NCBI GenBank assembly: GCA_030280995.1
Contig: JASXTE010000017.1
Span: forward strand, 6,213,001 to 6,277,000
DNA from: Hemileia vastatrix
Taxonomy: Eukaryota; Basidiomycota; Pucciniomycetes; Pucciniales; Zaghouaniaceae
Reading direction: 5' to 3'
DNA: 64,000 nucleotides
Part shown: positions 12,539 to 25,401 of the stretch, piece after piece
Numbering within the stretch: the stretch's first letter is position 1
Layout of the letters: the number at the start of each line of letters is the position of its first letter
Notes under the pieces: model-generated
Told to the model about the DNA's origin: nothing
The model's input: the letters and a program-made list of their open reading frames with translations, nothing else
The model's database searches: none
Made by a program: the position numbers and the translations under genes

Positions 12539-12768
12539 ATTTTAACTTGAATTAAAAATGATTGAAAATCTTGAGAGAGAACAAATACTTGATGAAAACA
12601 TGAAGAATACTTTCAGAGAAGAGAAACATTAAAAAGAAAAAGTTGAAAATCCATTTGGTATATCTCCAAGGGAGCTGACCTACTACAACCTGGGATTTCC
12701 TCATCTTGGGGAGAGGTTGTAGCACTTGGGTTATCAGCCCTCATCACTCTAAAAAAGACAGACTCTCA

Positions 12769-13489
12769 CTAGAGCCTGAGCCACACTCCTAGAAAACCAG
12801 AGGCAGCACCCACATCCCTTCTTCTCCTACAACAATCCATGGACTGGCACATTGAAGACAAACCATTCCTGGTCTCCCAACCATCCTCTCCAGGAGATAA
12901 TAACCTCATGTAAAGTCTCCTTTCATCTTCACCTGTAAACTCCAAACTGATTCCCACATCAAACTGATAACCAATTCTTGCTTGAAAATCTATCAAGTAT
13001 GGCCCACCCAAAAAAGCTTTTACTGTTCCTTTGGCAAAATAAAAAGAACCTTCCCTGAGGCTCCACCAACATCTAACTTCACAGCTGAGATGTTCCAACC
13101 AATTCAGTGACATGGTCACCAATCCCTCTCAAATATCCCCCAATAACTGTTTTGATGGGGAGGCAAAGATGAGTAGCCTCAAACAAAGAAATAAGGTTAA
13201 TTTGAGAACCTGAATCCACCAATGCCCTAGCCTCCCTGATATCCAGAGTGACATTGACATAACGCAGAGGTGCAGAAAAATGAGTTTCCAACCCCTCACC
13301 AAATTTTTCAGCAGAATCACAAATGTATTCTACCTCCACAGAAGAAAACCTTCTCCTGGTCAACAAATTTTTCAGCCTATCAGCCAACCCAGGACTGATA
13401 GCATACAACTCCCCATAAGTAAATGAAACCTGACCCTGATTCATCCTTTCAAGGACAGAGTCCATATCATTAACTTGACCAGAAACCAC
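12769..13489 (-). pseudogene. Gypsy-3 aspartic protease
   Basis: The minus-strand frame 13489-13079 encodes a retropepsin-like domain with active-site motif ALVDSGSQINLIS (about 13190) preceded by a beta-hairpin-like stretch. A frame change near 13110 leads into 13122-12769 (GTVKAFLGGPYLIDFQARIG), the remaining half of the fold. It lies between gag and RT as expected for Ty3/Gypsy. The frame break means it cannot be translated as a unit. Confidence 0.75.
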
Positions 13490-13581
13490 TGGCCTCTCAA
13501 AGTGAGCTCTTTACTTCACTACCTTGGTCGTAGAAGATTCTTGAGGACCAGAACCACCAACAGATTTATCATCAACAGGAA

Positions 13582-15124
13582 TTAAACCAGATCCCTCACC
13601 AGAACCTCTAACTCCAGCAGACTTTGGAAATAAAGCCAAAGGGACATTCTCCTAAGAGTCAGAATTAAAATCCATAGGCATTGGCCACCATTCATGTCCA
13701 AGGCTCCAAAACTAGGGGAGGTCATATCAGCTATATTCTTCTGCATTTTATACAGCTCCTCTTTTCTGTACTTCTTTCTAGCTGCACTCAGATTAGTATC
13801 CACCTTTGAAGCCTTAGGATTTGGTTGGGCTGAGAACTGCTCTTAGGCTTTCCCAACTTTCCTGCTTCCACATCATAATCACCAGCCAAAAATTCCCCAC
13901 TTGACTTTCCACCACAAGAATACAACTCCAAACCACTAAAGGAAGATGTAAATGAGACTCTATAAGCCTCCTTTCCCTTACCTTTACCAGAAGAAGAAGC
14001 CTCATTAGGCAACTCTTCAAACCTTGGCCTCCTTGAGTTGTCATTATGTTTCCCCCCACCAAGTCCACTTCAGCCTGACCATCATTAGGCTTCACAAAAT
14101 AACCATCTGGGAAATTGAGCATTTTCCCATCAAATTCCACCTTCCCTTCAGACACATCCCTATTCAGTGCCCAAAAATTATTGGACTTGTGGCACTTCCT
14201 GCTGCAATAAGAGCAGACCCAAGGATCACTCCTACCGAACCTCCTATAGAAATATCTAGGCTGAGAAGGAGCCTTATTGGCCTTCTGAGCCTCCTGAACA
14301 AAAATACACAGCTGGTTGGTTAAATCAGCCAACTTCTCCACCACAGGGTCCACCTCCTTAGGCTTCTCAGGAGACTTGCCCTTGTTCACCCCTTCCTTCT
14401 TTCTGGACTGCTCCACATCCTCAGCCAATGTTTCACTGACCTTGCTAACATATTTAGTCCTAGCTCTGTGGCAAGAATACACTTCCAATAGTTTCAGATG
14501 TCCCTCTACAAACTCCTTCACCACAGAAAGAGCAGGAAATTTCTGGATGCCATTAGGAAGAGCCTTCATCTTGTCCTTCCTAGCCAACTCCTTCAAAACA
14601 TCAATCCTGACATTCCTGGCCAGAGAAGACCAGAAAATATCCCTTGCAGAGTCAGTACTCTTCAACTCCTGCATGTCCACCAAATATTCCACCACTGGCT
14701 CCAACTGAGCCATAAACTTCCTATAAGTGTGGAGATTATCCACACCTCTATAAGATTTCCATTCACTAGAAATAATATTGAGATCCACCATAGAGTACCT
14801 GGATCCCCACCTGTCTGTCATCTGCAGAGACAACTTCTTCCAATCCTTCCTTCTATAGCCCTCCATTGCAGAAACTTCCTTCACCAAAGCCCTGTCACCA
14901 ATGTAAAAGATGACTTGCTTCACCATGTCCAAGTTAGAAGCCCCATCTACATTCCCAGCAGCCTAAAAAAGCTCCAGAAACAACTTCACATCCTTCCCCA
15001 TAAATATAGGCCCCTATCAGGACTTGATCCTGACTGAAGGCCTAACAGAAACAGGAGGATTACCGTCCTCAGCAGCACCAGCATTTCCACCACCACCACT
15101 AGAGAAAGAGGGTCGGGAAGCCAT
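13582..15124 (-). pseudogene. Gypsy-3 gag
   Basis: The likely start is ATG 15122-15124, with a Ser/Gly-rich N-terminus. The frame meets stops in the first 60 codons (about 15015 and 14970), then is open for 372 codons (14932-13814). The middle has a Gypsy capsid-like helical region with the Trp-containing WKSYRGVDNLHTYRKFM stretch. Near 14210 is a CCHC zinc knuckle, CSYCSRKCHKSNNF, where the fourth ligand is Phe instead of Cys. The tail continues in shifted frames to about 13582. The start lies about 85 bp inside the putative primer-binding site. Confidence 0.75.
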
Positions 15125-15210
15125 GGTCCAATCAACTCCAGAAAACTAATTTCCAATCATGGAAGAGAGTCCAAAAGTAACAGAAAATCCAAAAATCTAA
15201 CAAATCCTCA

Positions 15211-15227
15211 CCCCACATTGGGCACCA
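15211..15227 (-). promoter_or_regulatory. Primer-binding site of Gypsy-3
   Basis: On the minus strand TGGTGCCCAATGTGGGG lies four bases inside the end of the 5' LTR. It starts with TGG, complementary to a tRNA CCA tail, and has the expected position between LTR and gag. The tRNA is not identified. Confidence 0.7.
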
Positions 15228-15231
15228 GTAA

Positions 15232-16313
15232 TGTAGACAATCCTATGGCACTAGCTAAAGGCCTTGACCAAGGGAGTTGGAGTAAAACTGGAGAGAAAAA
15301 CTCCTGTCCTTTTTGAAAGATACCAGGTGATATTTATTTTCTACAGCAAATTAGAGGATGTTACAATGCCCCTTCCAACACACTCTTTGACTGATTTACA
15401 AGTCAAGACAGTAGCCAATAGCAGACCACTCAGAACCAAAGAACCAGAAACCTGAAATGCAGAGAGATACACACAAGCAAAACAAAACACTGTGCACTTG
15501 TTGCACAGAAAACAGCAATAATACTTGATGCAGGTTGCAAAGCTACACCAGAGAAACCAGTTGCCAAAGTTGAGTTAAATGAAGAACTAACCTTGCAACA
15601 AACACAGACGCTTGTGGCCCAAAAACAGTGATAACTGAGTGAGAAACAATAATATCACCTCTGGATGGTTGTATGATAATTAAAGTTTCCCCAAACTGTC
15701 TTATTCAGTATGTACACACAGACCACCATCTAAAAAATCCATGTACAGCAAAAAATTTGGTGCTTTTGGCAGCCAAATTGAATAAAAACCCTCTAGAAGC
15801 GCTCCCCAGTCTTCCATAATGGAGGCGTATGGGCCGCCCAATGCGGGTAGCCTTCCTAGAAGCCAGAAAACCACCAAAAACCTCCAATAAAGCCTAAAAT
15901 ACTTATAAAAATCCACCACAACTACTAAAACCCTTGAAACACAAAATTAAGCTATGACAACGTTGAGACATAAAGTATAGAGCCAAATTAGCTCTACTTA
16001 ATGTTACTAAGCACTTAACCCTAAGACTTAAGGTTAGCCCATAAAACACGAAAACAAAATTAAACTGCTATCTTTTATAAATGAAAAATGAGCAAATGAC
16101 CCCTTAAAACTTAGAATATGAAAAATGTCATCTAGACACAAAATATAAAGAAAAACTGGGGCTATCCATTAGTAGTACCCACATACCCATAGTCCCAATA
16201 TTCACTGAATAAAACAAGAAAAACACCCAATTATTCAACCAATGTCAATTAAGACTTACCAAAACAGTGCCAAACAACCCAACCAAGGCCTCTGCCAATG
16301 TTGGAAGACCACA
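15232..16313 (-). mobile_element. 5' LTR of Gypsy-3
   Basis: On the minus strand it starts TGTGGTCTTCCAACATTG and ends GATTGTCTACA (about 1082 bp), followed by the primer-binding site. A second copy lies on the plus strand at 24394-25401, which fixes both ends. ORFs inside it (for example 15701-15919) are incidental. The LTR directly abuts the SNF2 pseudogene at 16314. No 3' LTR partner is found, so the target-site duplication cannot be checked. Confidence 0.88.
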
Positions 16314-18070
16314 GCATAATGAAACATATTTATGAAGGTGCTGTGGAGATTCAACTTAGTAAAATTAATTGAGTGGAAGAGTGACCAACACACTTCCAAA
16401 ACAAATTCTATTAGCAGATGACATGGGCCTTCGGAAGACGGTATCAACAATTGCTCTGATTTTTAGTACTTTAAATGAAGCTGCTGAATTTTCAAGTCTT
16501 CAAAACCCTTCATCAAGCACAAATAAAAGTGAAGGCAACACTTATAGTTGTACTCTCAACTTTATTGAAACAATGGGAATGCAAAATTCTGTGACATACT
16601 GATCCTGATTTGATGATTAAAGTGATTATTCATCATGGAAAGGGCAGAAGTGAAAATTTCATAAGCTTTTATGAGGCTGAAGTTGTCTTAACAAATATCA
16701 TATTATGATGAATGATTTAGAGAGTTTTGAAAAGGAAGGTTTGTTCCATTTTCAATGGTTTTGTGTAATTCTGGATGAAATACAGTAAGTTTTTAGTCAC
16801 TATTGAGTTAATATATTTGATTAATTTTCCTATAGTCAGATATGTGATCCATCTTCAAAGTGCTCCATATCTGTTACTGCACTCAAGACGTCTTGCCTTC
16901 TTGCTCTAACTGGAACTCCCATCCTGAAAAAAGTTCAAGATTTATTTCCCATCTTTTAATTTTTATGTCTTGAGCCACCATCAACCTCTGAAGGATGGAA
17001 TAAATATGTTTGAACTCCAGCAAAGAAAGGCCAATTTACCAAAGTCAAGAACATTATTAAAAATTTCTTGGGGGAAATAATGATTTTAAGGACAAAGAAT
17101 TCTATATGTCTTGATCAGAGGGATGTTAGCTTCATAAATAGCGTCAAATATCAAAACTTCATTATCAATTTCAGGGTTCAATTTTCAGAAATGTACTTCA
17201 GGAAGCATAATTACTTATTCAATCAGCTCAACATGGATGAGAAAAGCTTACCTGCTAAAGATCCTTCTGTATTAGTTGCTCTATCAGAATTGCAAAATTT
17301 CTACAATCACCCTCAGTTCCCAGACAATTCATAAATATCTGTGGTGGAAGAAATGGACTGGAAAGAGAGTCCAAAAGTTTTTTACCTGGTCATCTTCCTT
17401 CTCAAATTAAACTCTATTGAAAAGGAAATGTAATGTGTCATTTTCTCTGAGTGGGCTGACACACTCAAATTGTAAGTTTTTCTTTCACTGAAAAAATATT
17501 AAAACTAACCTTTAAAATAATAAAATTTTATTTTCCCTTTCTGAGTACAATATTCAAAACCTCAGATTTGATAGTTCAATTGACATGGGTGCATGGGAAA
17601 CTGTCCTCCAGTCAATCTCTACCATTGATTCAGGTGCTCTATTGGTGTCTTTGAAGGCTGGAGGAGAGGGTCTTAATCTGACAATGGCATCACATGTTTT
17701 CTTAATTTTAAGTTTTAAATTTCTCAAATTATGATTAATCTAACTTTTACTTTTAGGAACCTTACTGAAATCCTTTGATGAAGAAACAAGCCATTGACAG
17801 AGTTTTCAGGATAAGTCCAACTAAAGAGGCCCATGTTTACAGATATATTGTTGCCTCTACAGTAGAAGAAAACATTACATGAGTGGGTAATTTCTTAATA
17901 ATCTGTATCAATATTAGTACTTAATAATTAATTTTAGATTCAATCAAAAAAACTGTACTTGACTGAGTAAGCTATTTTCATTTTCAACTGTGATTCTTTT
18001 ACACTGAATTTTAAATACTTTTAGCTTGGCTGTTCTTGAGAGAAGCATCTAGATGGGAAAAAATATCTTC
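16314..18070 (+). pseudogene. SNF2-family helicase/ATPase pseudogene, copy A
   Basis: Conserved SNF2 (Rad5/Rad16/ULS1-like) blocks appear in order on the plus strand: motif I LADDMGLRKTVSTIALI (about 16413), in which the Walker A Gly before Lys-Thr is Arg; motif II LDEI-H, completed by splicing a 51-bp intron (16785-16835); motif III LALTGTPI (about 16905); motif V SLKAGGEGLNLT (about 17655); and motif VI QAIDRVFRISPTKEAHVYRYIV (about 17790). Further introns with GTAAGT donors lie near 17470-17565 and after 17705. Numerous stops and frame changes, and loss of the N-terminus at the Gypsy-3 LTR, make it a pseudogene. A second copy lies at the other end of the window. Confidence 0.9.
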
Positions 18071-18360
18071 ATAAACATCTTTTAATTACATGTAATTTTA
18101 ATAAAAAATTTGATTTTCTTAGTTTGATATAAAATATTTTTAGGTTCATGAGTACACAAAGGAAAGAAAAAAATTATTAGGCCCTTTCAAATTTATTAAG
18201 AGGAGGAAAATGTTAAAATTAGATATATAAGGTGTACTTATCCCCTCTTTTCCCCAATTCCCCCTGTTTTGTACATATTTTTAACTACCACAAACAATGT
18301 CTTCATGTAAGTTTCTTATTCCATAGGCTATATTTTTTTAACTAATGTAAAATTTTAGAT

Positions 18361-19230
18361 TATAATTCAATACCAGAAACAGGTTTCAAAAGCTCTAGGG
18401 AATTCAATAAAATTCTTGCTGAAATAGGTGTTCCCAATTACAAGGCTACCTCAACAGCTTGTAAAATTGATTTTATAATGCTTATATTTGGAAAATGCAT
18501 GAAAGAAGATACTTATCAATCTTCTCCAAATGTTTCTAAATCTCTTCACTTGTTAATTCTTTACATTCTAATTCCCTTCCAAAAATATCTGAAGCAACTG
18601 AAACCATGGAGAAACTGCAGTTATTTCCCTCTGGGTGGCAAAAAATGATTCCACTGGTTTTCATCATATTTTTCATAATGATGCTAAAGCAGTTGGAATA
18701 CCTCAAATATGCTTTTCTATGAATGATGAAAGGGAATGGAATCAATTGGTTATCTCTTTCCTGAAAAATCACTATTTCTATGCCTTCAAAAAACAGGCAT
18801 TTTGATATTATGTCTTTGATCATAAAGAGTACCAAGAGGATTTTGTGCCACTCATAATATAACAATGGCTCCACACCTAACAGAGACAGTCCAGATCACC
18901 TCCAATATTTTGTCCTGGAAAAACAAAAGGAAACTAGAAGTAAAGCGAGTCAATTTTTTTTACCAGAGGAATTTTTATTGAAACTCTACTTCCAGTTACA
19001 AAAATCTTGGCTCCATACTGCAATATCTGTACTGGATCAAGAATATCTCTTCTAATTTAATAACCCCAATTATTACTGTGACACTGAGAAGGATGTGGAA
19101 GGAAATATTCGGAAGAGAAAATTGAGATGGAAATCAGATGAACTTTCCAATTTTAATTCCCAAATTGATCAGATTACTTTGAATAAAATAAGAGGAACCA
19201 AAAAATATAAATGTTTGAATAAACATGTTG
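18361..19230 (+). pseudogene. Unidentified decayed coding remnants
   Basis: Two stretches look protein-like on the plus strand: about 18380-18560 (GFKSSREFNKILAEIGVPNY) and about 18955-19220 (FLPEEFLLKLYFQLQKSWL, then a Lys/Arg-rich segment). They have mixed composition and run open for 50-80 codons between stops, unlike the surrounding AT-rich DNA. I recognise no domain. They may be the end of the helicase locus or the start of the Tnp2-type element. Confidence 0.3.
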
Positions 19231-20149
19231 TTTCATTTAGAAAATAATCATCTATTATTTCATAATCATCATCTTTTCCAAATAATCTTCCACTGTGTTT
19301 CTATAATACTTATTAATCAACTGAATCACAGTTTTTATTGCTATTTAGGAATTGATCTTTCAAAATACCCTCTCTTTTACATTCATTATGATATTTATTC
19401 TATTATTTATAACCTTATTTATTTTAAAATTTATCTACATTCTATAGCAACAAGAAAAATTATTTCACTGTATTGATGAATCTTGAAATTTTTAATTTTA
19501 TTGATTCACAAGAATTTCTTGAATGATGAAAAAATAGAAAAATAAAACACTGAATATCATTTTTCATAATTGCATCTGAAACATTACCTTTGAATGGTAT
19601 AATACTTATGTTTTCACATGTCATTTCTTAAATATCATTTTAATTTCATAGCTTATTTCATTTAAATTCTATTCACTCCATAAAATTGATTTTACAAATA
19701 AATTTTATGGTTCATTATCTATGGTTAAGCTGAATATACAAATATGATTTTTGAACAAAATTTTTATTTTTAATCTTCCTAACAATATAAATTACAGTCT
19801 TTACATTTTAAACTATACTTTCAATTTTTATTGACCAAAATACTCAGAGAATCATGCAGTACAACAAAAAGAACTGTAATTTTTAAAAGAAACAGGTTTA
19901 GTATCTTGTCAACCATTTTTATACATGTATTTTCAATATCCATGATTCATTATGGTAAAGAATTTTTTACTTATATCTGTATCTTCTACCATGCTCTTCA
20001 TTAAATTTTATGCTCCCACACCTTCAATATTAAACCCATGAAATTTGAAAAACAAAATTCAATCCAATTTAGTATATTATTCAAATTGAATAATCAGTAT
20101 GATACATATTTTGGCATGGAATACATTGAATTTCATTTCCCCCTTGTTC
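19231..20149. other. AT-rich spacer
   Basis: No coding sequence or named repeat that I can support. The one ORF of 83 codons (19225-19476) has the Leu/Ile/Tyr/His composition expected of translated AT-rich DNA. Confidence 0.5.
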
Positions 20150-23100
20150 CTCTACCACCACAATCCCAAGTATTATATTTTTAGAAGCCATTTAAATATT
20201 ACAACTAAGTACAAGATTAACTATTGCTCCAGACTTGGCTGGGATAAAAAAACATTTACTTATCCTAATGGTGAAACTGAAAGAGGTTTTTCAATGTCTT
20301 CTACAACATTTTATAAACATCAACAAAAAAAATTACTTTTTAAAAAAACTCAAGAAAGACAATCACCAATATTTTTTAACTTTCTATCCTCTCATTCTTC
20401 AACCTCCCATCCTGAAGTAACTTTGAGTTCACGTCCAATTTCCAGCACTCCACAACAATGAATCCCCCTCTCAGAAGAGGTATTCAATTGAATGATTCTC
20501 AAATTTTATATCAGTTCTAACCACCAAAATAATTTTTATATTTATAGCCAGCCCATCAACACATTATATCACCTGACACTTTGAATACTGGCTCAACTAC
20601 CCCTATTTAAAGATCATCTAATATCTCTAAATCACCAAGCTCAGTAAATTTTAATTTCACATGTGTTTATTCCTCTTTTTTTCTCCACCTGCTCTTGCCC
20701 ATCCCTGACCTTATATTTTCTTTACCCTCATCAAAATTGCTCATGGCCACTTGGTAAAAAACCTATCTAGGGACTATAAATTGAAATAATAATTAAAGCT
20801 GAATTTTTCAAAATTCAACTAATTTGAAGCAGTTTAGAAATCCTGCTAGTTTTGAACAAGAATCTCAATCACTTCCGCACAATATATACACTATTATCCA
20901 GAGACTTAATCTCAAAGCCCCTTTAAAAATGTAACTCTTTCGTCCAAATTGTTTCATCAACCTTTCAAATAATTCAATGAATACAACTATGATCATAGTC
21001 AATGCAAAAAACTTGTGCTAAATCCCATTCATAAGAAGGATGAAAATTTGCTGATACACAACTACCTCTTGTTCAAAGTGAAAAATAATAAAACTTTACC
21101 AGCACAAAATTATACAACTCAGTCCCTTATATCTTGGCTTGCACATCTGCTACTTCTTCTTAGATTTGAGGATTATTTCAACACTTCTTTGAGAAGACCA
21201 TAGAAGACACGTGAATAAATGTGTGAAAATGTATGAGATAGATCAGTGTGGAAAGAATTAAAAGACTCTAGTGGAAACTATTTTACAAAAGAAAGTGGGA
21301 ATTTGGTTTTGAGTTTGTATATGTATTGCTTTAATCTGTGTGGGAACAAAATTGGTGGTAATAATAAGGTATCTTTGTTTGAGCATACTGATTTGTCTCA
21401 ATCTCCCACCTCATTTACAATATAAAAGAGACATGTATTTTTGGCCAGAATCACACCTGGGCCTCATGAACACGGTTTGGACCATTGTAATCACATTATT
21501 ACTCCATTTTTAGACAAGCTTCTAGCCTTGTAGAAAGGATATTTTTTCTCCAAGACTTATAGTCACCAAAATTGACAATTAAACCATGCAGCAATGATTC
21601 CTTTGATTGGCCATCTTTCAGAAATCTAGAAGCTTTCAGGATTTTCTAGCTATAGCACTAACATCCCATGACATTTTTGATACATTTTAAAGTAGGAACT
21701 GAAATCTGGTAAAAATTCTTCTGAATTTCTTTCTCAGACTGATTCTCACCATTGCACATATGCTCTCAAATGGAAAAATGCTTCTAGTGCACAAGAAAGG
21801 AAAGAAATCTTGGAGAGTAAAGGTTTAAAATACTCATCACTTCTTCAGCTTCCATGTTAGAAACCAATTTCAATTGTTGGAATTGAGTTTATGCACTGCT
21901 TACTCCTTGGAATGGAAAAGGACTTCAGCAAAAAGTGCCTTCAGATACATGTGGCTGGAGAAAGAATACAAAAATAAAAGAAAAATAGATCAACAAGAGG
22001 TTTTAATAATTTTGATCCAAATCCTTCAATATAAAGCCAAAATTAATTTTCTAGTGCCTCTAGTAGTTTCATATATTCATTTTTAACTGAAAAGAGAAAA
22101 TAAAAGTCCCCTTATTACCCTCATTCATCCTCTCAAACTTCAAGAAAATCTAATAAATCAAAAAGTTTGGTTTCTGTACTTCTTCATCCACAAAAAAATT
22201 TCAATCCTAAACCTTCTCATAAAGATAGTTTTCATGAGCAGGTCAAAAAATTTAAAATGACTGGTCCGTAAAAAAGTAAAAATCAACTTCCTAAATATAT
22301 CTGTTTGGATTAAAATGAGTATAGATCCGATTTTTCCAGTTCAAGTAAGTTAAAATGACCTATTATTAGATGAAAATTGTATCTCAAAATATTTTCAAAG
22401 ATCACACCTTTCAGAAATATTCAGATTTATCAAGACCCAAAGTCACTTTGAAAGCAGCACAAAACCCAGATGCATCAACAACTTATTTGTGTCTATGATT
22501 GAGTGAATTGTTAATTTTTCAAACCTTTATCTGCAATTCTAAGACCCCCTCATGGCTAACCCAAGCTCCTAGTAGTCTAGAAGAGGCTGGCACAAATCTT
22601 AAAGCTTCTGAATGGTTTGTACTATGTAAAATTTTTTATGTGGCAGCTTTGATATCAGTTTGAGCTATTTGAAATTTGGGCTCATGAGAGAAGAAGTTGA
22701 TCAAATGTATTTCACTGCTGGCTTTAATAATCAACTTTCTGACTTCCTTGGAGATAAGTGAGGCTCAAATTTTATCTCTTCAAGGTTAGTTAAAATATTA
22801 TATTAAGTGTATTAAGTAATTTCGGACAGATATCAATATAAAGCCAAACATCCACTTAGAACCACATTTTCCTGAAGTTCTGAGAAGATTTGGGCCAGCA
22901 CCATCAACTGCAGCATGGGCCTACAAGCATATAAATTTAATGTTAAGCTCCATTACAACTAATAAGAAAACATGTATTTTTTCCTTAATTAAAGCTACTT
23001 AACTTTATTAATTTAATTTTTTTTAAAGATAAAATTGACAAGACCATAATGAAAAGGTTTATTTTGACTGGTCAGCATCAATCTTTAATGGACAGAACTA

Positions 23101-23691
23101 ATGATCAATTTGAGAATGAAATGAAAAATGTTTTCAGTTCAAAGAAAAGAAAAATTCCCTCAAAATCATCTCAACTACTGTGTGAGGACAATGAATTGTG
23201 CATAGAGTATCTCAACATTATTGATGATAAAAATATTTTCTAGTATTTTTATGGAAAATTAACCATCTGTTTCATATCAAATTCTATTACCTCAAATTAT
23301 TGAAGTAGATAACTTGTTACTGGATGAAAAAAACTACTTGCTATATTCAACAAATCAAGGAAATAGAAATGTTGAGGTAAATTCATCAAAACAAAATGAT
23401 GTTGGGGTTATATTGAAAATTTGGAAGTCAACAACATTTTCAGGTCATAATTTTATTTTAGTTGGCTTATATGACATTATGAATCCTAAAATTGAAAATC
23501 TATATTTAAAATCAGGGCTTAATGTTTTTTCTTGTTATGATAAATGTTCAAAAAAAGTAGTTATGAATAGCAAGGCAATTATTGGTTATGTTTCAAAAAC
23601 TACACATTCTAGTGGTTTCACAAATTTTTTATCAAATACTTGTTGTATGATATCATTAAATAATATAGCCAGCAGCAATTCTGATTTTTAA
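20150..23691 (+). pseudogene. Tnp2/CACTA-type transposase, decayed copy A
   Basis: This is a degenerate plus-strand relative of the transposase at 57-60 kb. Matching blocks in order: the N-terminal segment with KKTFTYPNGETERGFSMSS and a conserved TFYKHQ (about 20250-20340); VWKELKD then GNLVLSLYM-CFNLCGNKIGG (about 21250-21350); ITPGPHEHGLDHCNH (about 21450); a decayed HLSEI-KLSGFSSYS (about 21620); the EW-LY block (about 22600); an intron-like break at 22785-22825; HFPEVLRRFGPAP-STAAW (about 22870); and a C-terminal exon from 23028 after a long pyrimidine tract. Many stops and frame changes are present, but the last 125 codons (23314-23691) are open. The catalytic acidic residues cannot be assigned with confidence. 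Confidence 0.8.
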
Positions 23692-24393
23692 TGTGGTTTT
23701 AGAATTGTATATTTTTTGTGGACATTAAATATATTCAAATATTTACTGCCAGTGATTGAGCTAACTAATGAAAGTAAAAAATGTCAATTCCAAATTTCAC
23801 TCCCTGATTCATGAGAGGTAGTTTTGAATATGGACCACTTGAAGTTCTAACCAGGTTACATCAAGGCCAGTAAGAAACATAAAAAAATGACTTTCCTACC
23901 AGTCCCCTTTTTTTCCCCTGTGACATTTTATTCCCACTATGGGAAACACACTAAAATAAGGGACAGGTGCTTATTTAGTGTCCTAATTTAGTAATTAGTG
24001 CATTGACCTAATTATATGCACTTATTTCATTAAGAAATTCAAGATTGGCACCTTTGCCTCACTGCCACACTTAAATTTGCCTATTTGTCAAGGATTTACC
24101 TATGCAAGCACCTTCAAATAGACTGAATTCAGTTATCCCACTCCTCATCTCCTTTTTTGACTTTCCCAGTGGTCTCTCAGTCAATTTCAGTGTTAATTTA
24201 ATGGGGATTTCAAGTAGTAATTAAGAATAATTAGCCTGATCATTTCTACAGTTAATACCCTTTAAGATTGTGTTATAATTAGTGTTATTCTTTCTAATTT
24301 AGTATTTTATTTTAAGATATTACATGAATATACTCTTTTTTTCATATTCTTTTATTTTGTTGGATTATCCCTATTACTCAAAGACTTTGGTAG
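23692..24393. other. Spacer between Tnp2 copy A and a solo LTR
   Basis: About 700 bp without a supportable gene. Base composition is less extreme than in neighbouring spacers, and a few TTAGTG-like repeats occur around 23970-24000. It could contain the transposon's subterminal region, but no terminal inverted repeat was recognised. Confidence 0.4.
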
Positions 24394-25401
24394 TGTGGTC
24401 TTCCAACATTGAAAGGTGCCTTTTTTCTGTTAGTCAATGCTGTTTGTTTATGTCTTAAATGACATTATTTTAAAAAATATGGGGTTTTCTGGTTTTATGT
24501 GGTGAATATTGGGACTATTTGTATTTGGCTATTATCATTGGAAAGCCCTGTTGTTTCTATATATTTTGTGTCTTGTTGAAATTTTTCATGCTAAAAGTTT
24601 AAGACGGTATTTTGCTCATTTTTTATTTCTATAAGATAGCTGTTTTATTTTTTTTTTTTGTGTTTTTTAAGCTAACCTTAAGTCTTAGGGCTAATTTCTT
24701 AGTACCATTGGATAAACCTCATTTGGCTCTATATTTAATGTCCCTATGTTGTTACTGCTTAATTTTGTGTTTCAAAGGTTTTAGTAGTTCTAGTAGATTT
24801 TTCTATGGTAAATGAAGAATTTTGGCTCAGATGTGGGTACCCTCATGGTGCAGAGTCACATGCAGGCCTGCATATGCAACTGGAAGGTGGAAAAATTGCT
24901 TGGACATGGTGTTTATGCATGTATTTAAAAAAATAGGACAGTTTGGGGAAACTCCAACCTAGATACAACCATCTGGAAATTAGATTAATGTTTCTCACTA
25001 AGTTTTCACAGTTTTTTGGCTACACTTGCCTGTGTTATTTTCAAGTTTAGTTCATTATTTAACTCAACTTTGACAATTGGTTTCTCTGGAGTAGATTTGC
25101 ATCCTGCATCAAGTATTATTTCTTTTTTCTGTGCAACAAGTGCACTGCGTCTCTGGTTTCTGGTGTGGATTTTCTCTACATTTCAGGTTTCTTTTTGGTG
25201 CTCAGTGGTCTGCTATTGGCTAATTTCTTAGATTTTCAATCAGTAAAGAAGTTTTTTGGGAGAATTATTGTAACAGTTTTCAAATTTCTGTACCAAATTA
25301 ATCTCACCTGGTATTTCTCAAAGGGACAGGGGATTTTCTTTCTAGTTTTTCTTCAACTCCCTTGGTTAAGGCCTATAGCTAGTAATATAAGATTGAGTAC
25401 A
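24394..25401 (+). mobile_element. Solo LTR of the Gypsy-3 family
   Basis: It aligns end to end with the reverse complement of 15232-16313. It starts TGTGGTCTTCCAACATTG and shares GCTAACCTTAAGTCTTAGGG, GACAGTTTGGGGAAACT, GTGCAACAAGTGCAC and ACTCCCTTGGT-AAGGCCT, ending GATTGAGTACA. No primer-binding site or gag follows, so it is a solo LTR left by LTR-LTR recombination. Flanking bases (GGTAG and GCAGG) do not form a clean target duplication. Hydrophobic ORFs inside are incidental. Confidence 0.88.

Noticed and set aside
14024..15037. Plus-strand ORFs at 14024-14323, 14316-14708 and 14498-15037
   Set aside because: They are antisense to the Gypsy-3 gag frame, which has capsid and zinc-knuckle features.
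18536..18874. 112-codon minus-strand ORF
   Set aside because: The plus strand at the same place is more protein-like, and the ORF has no recognisable domain.
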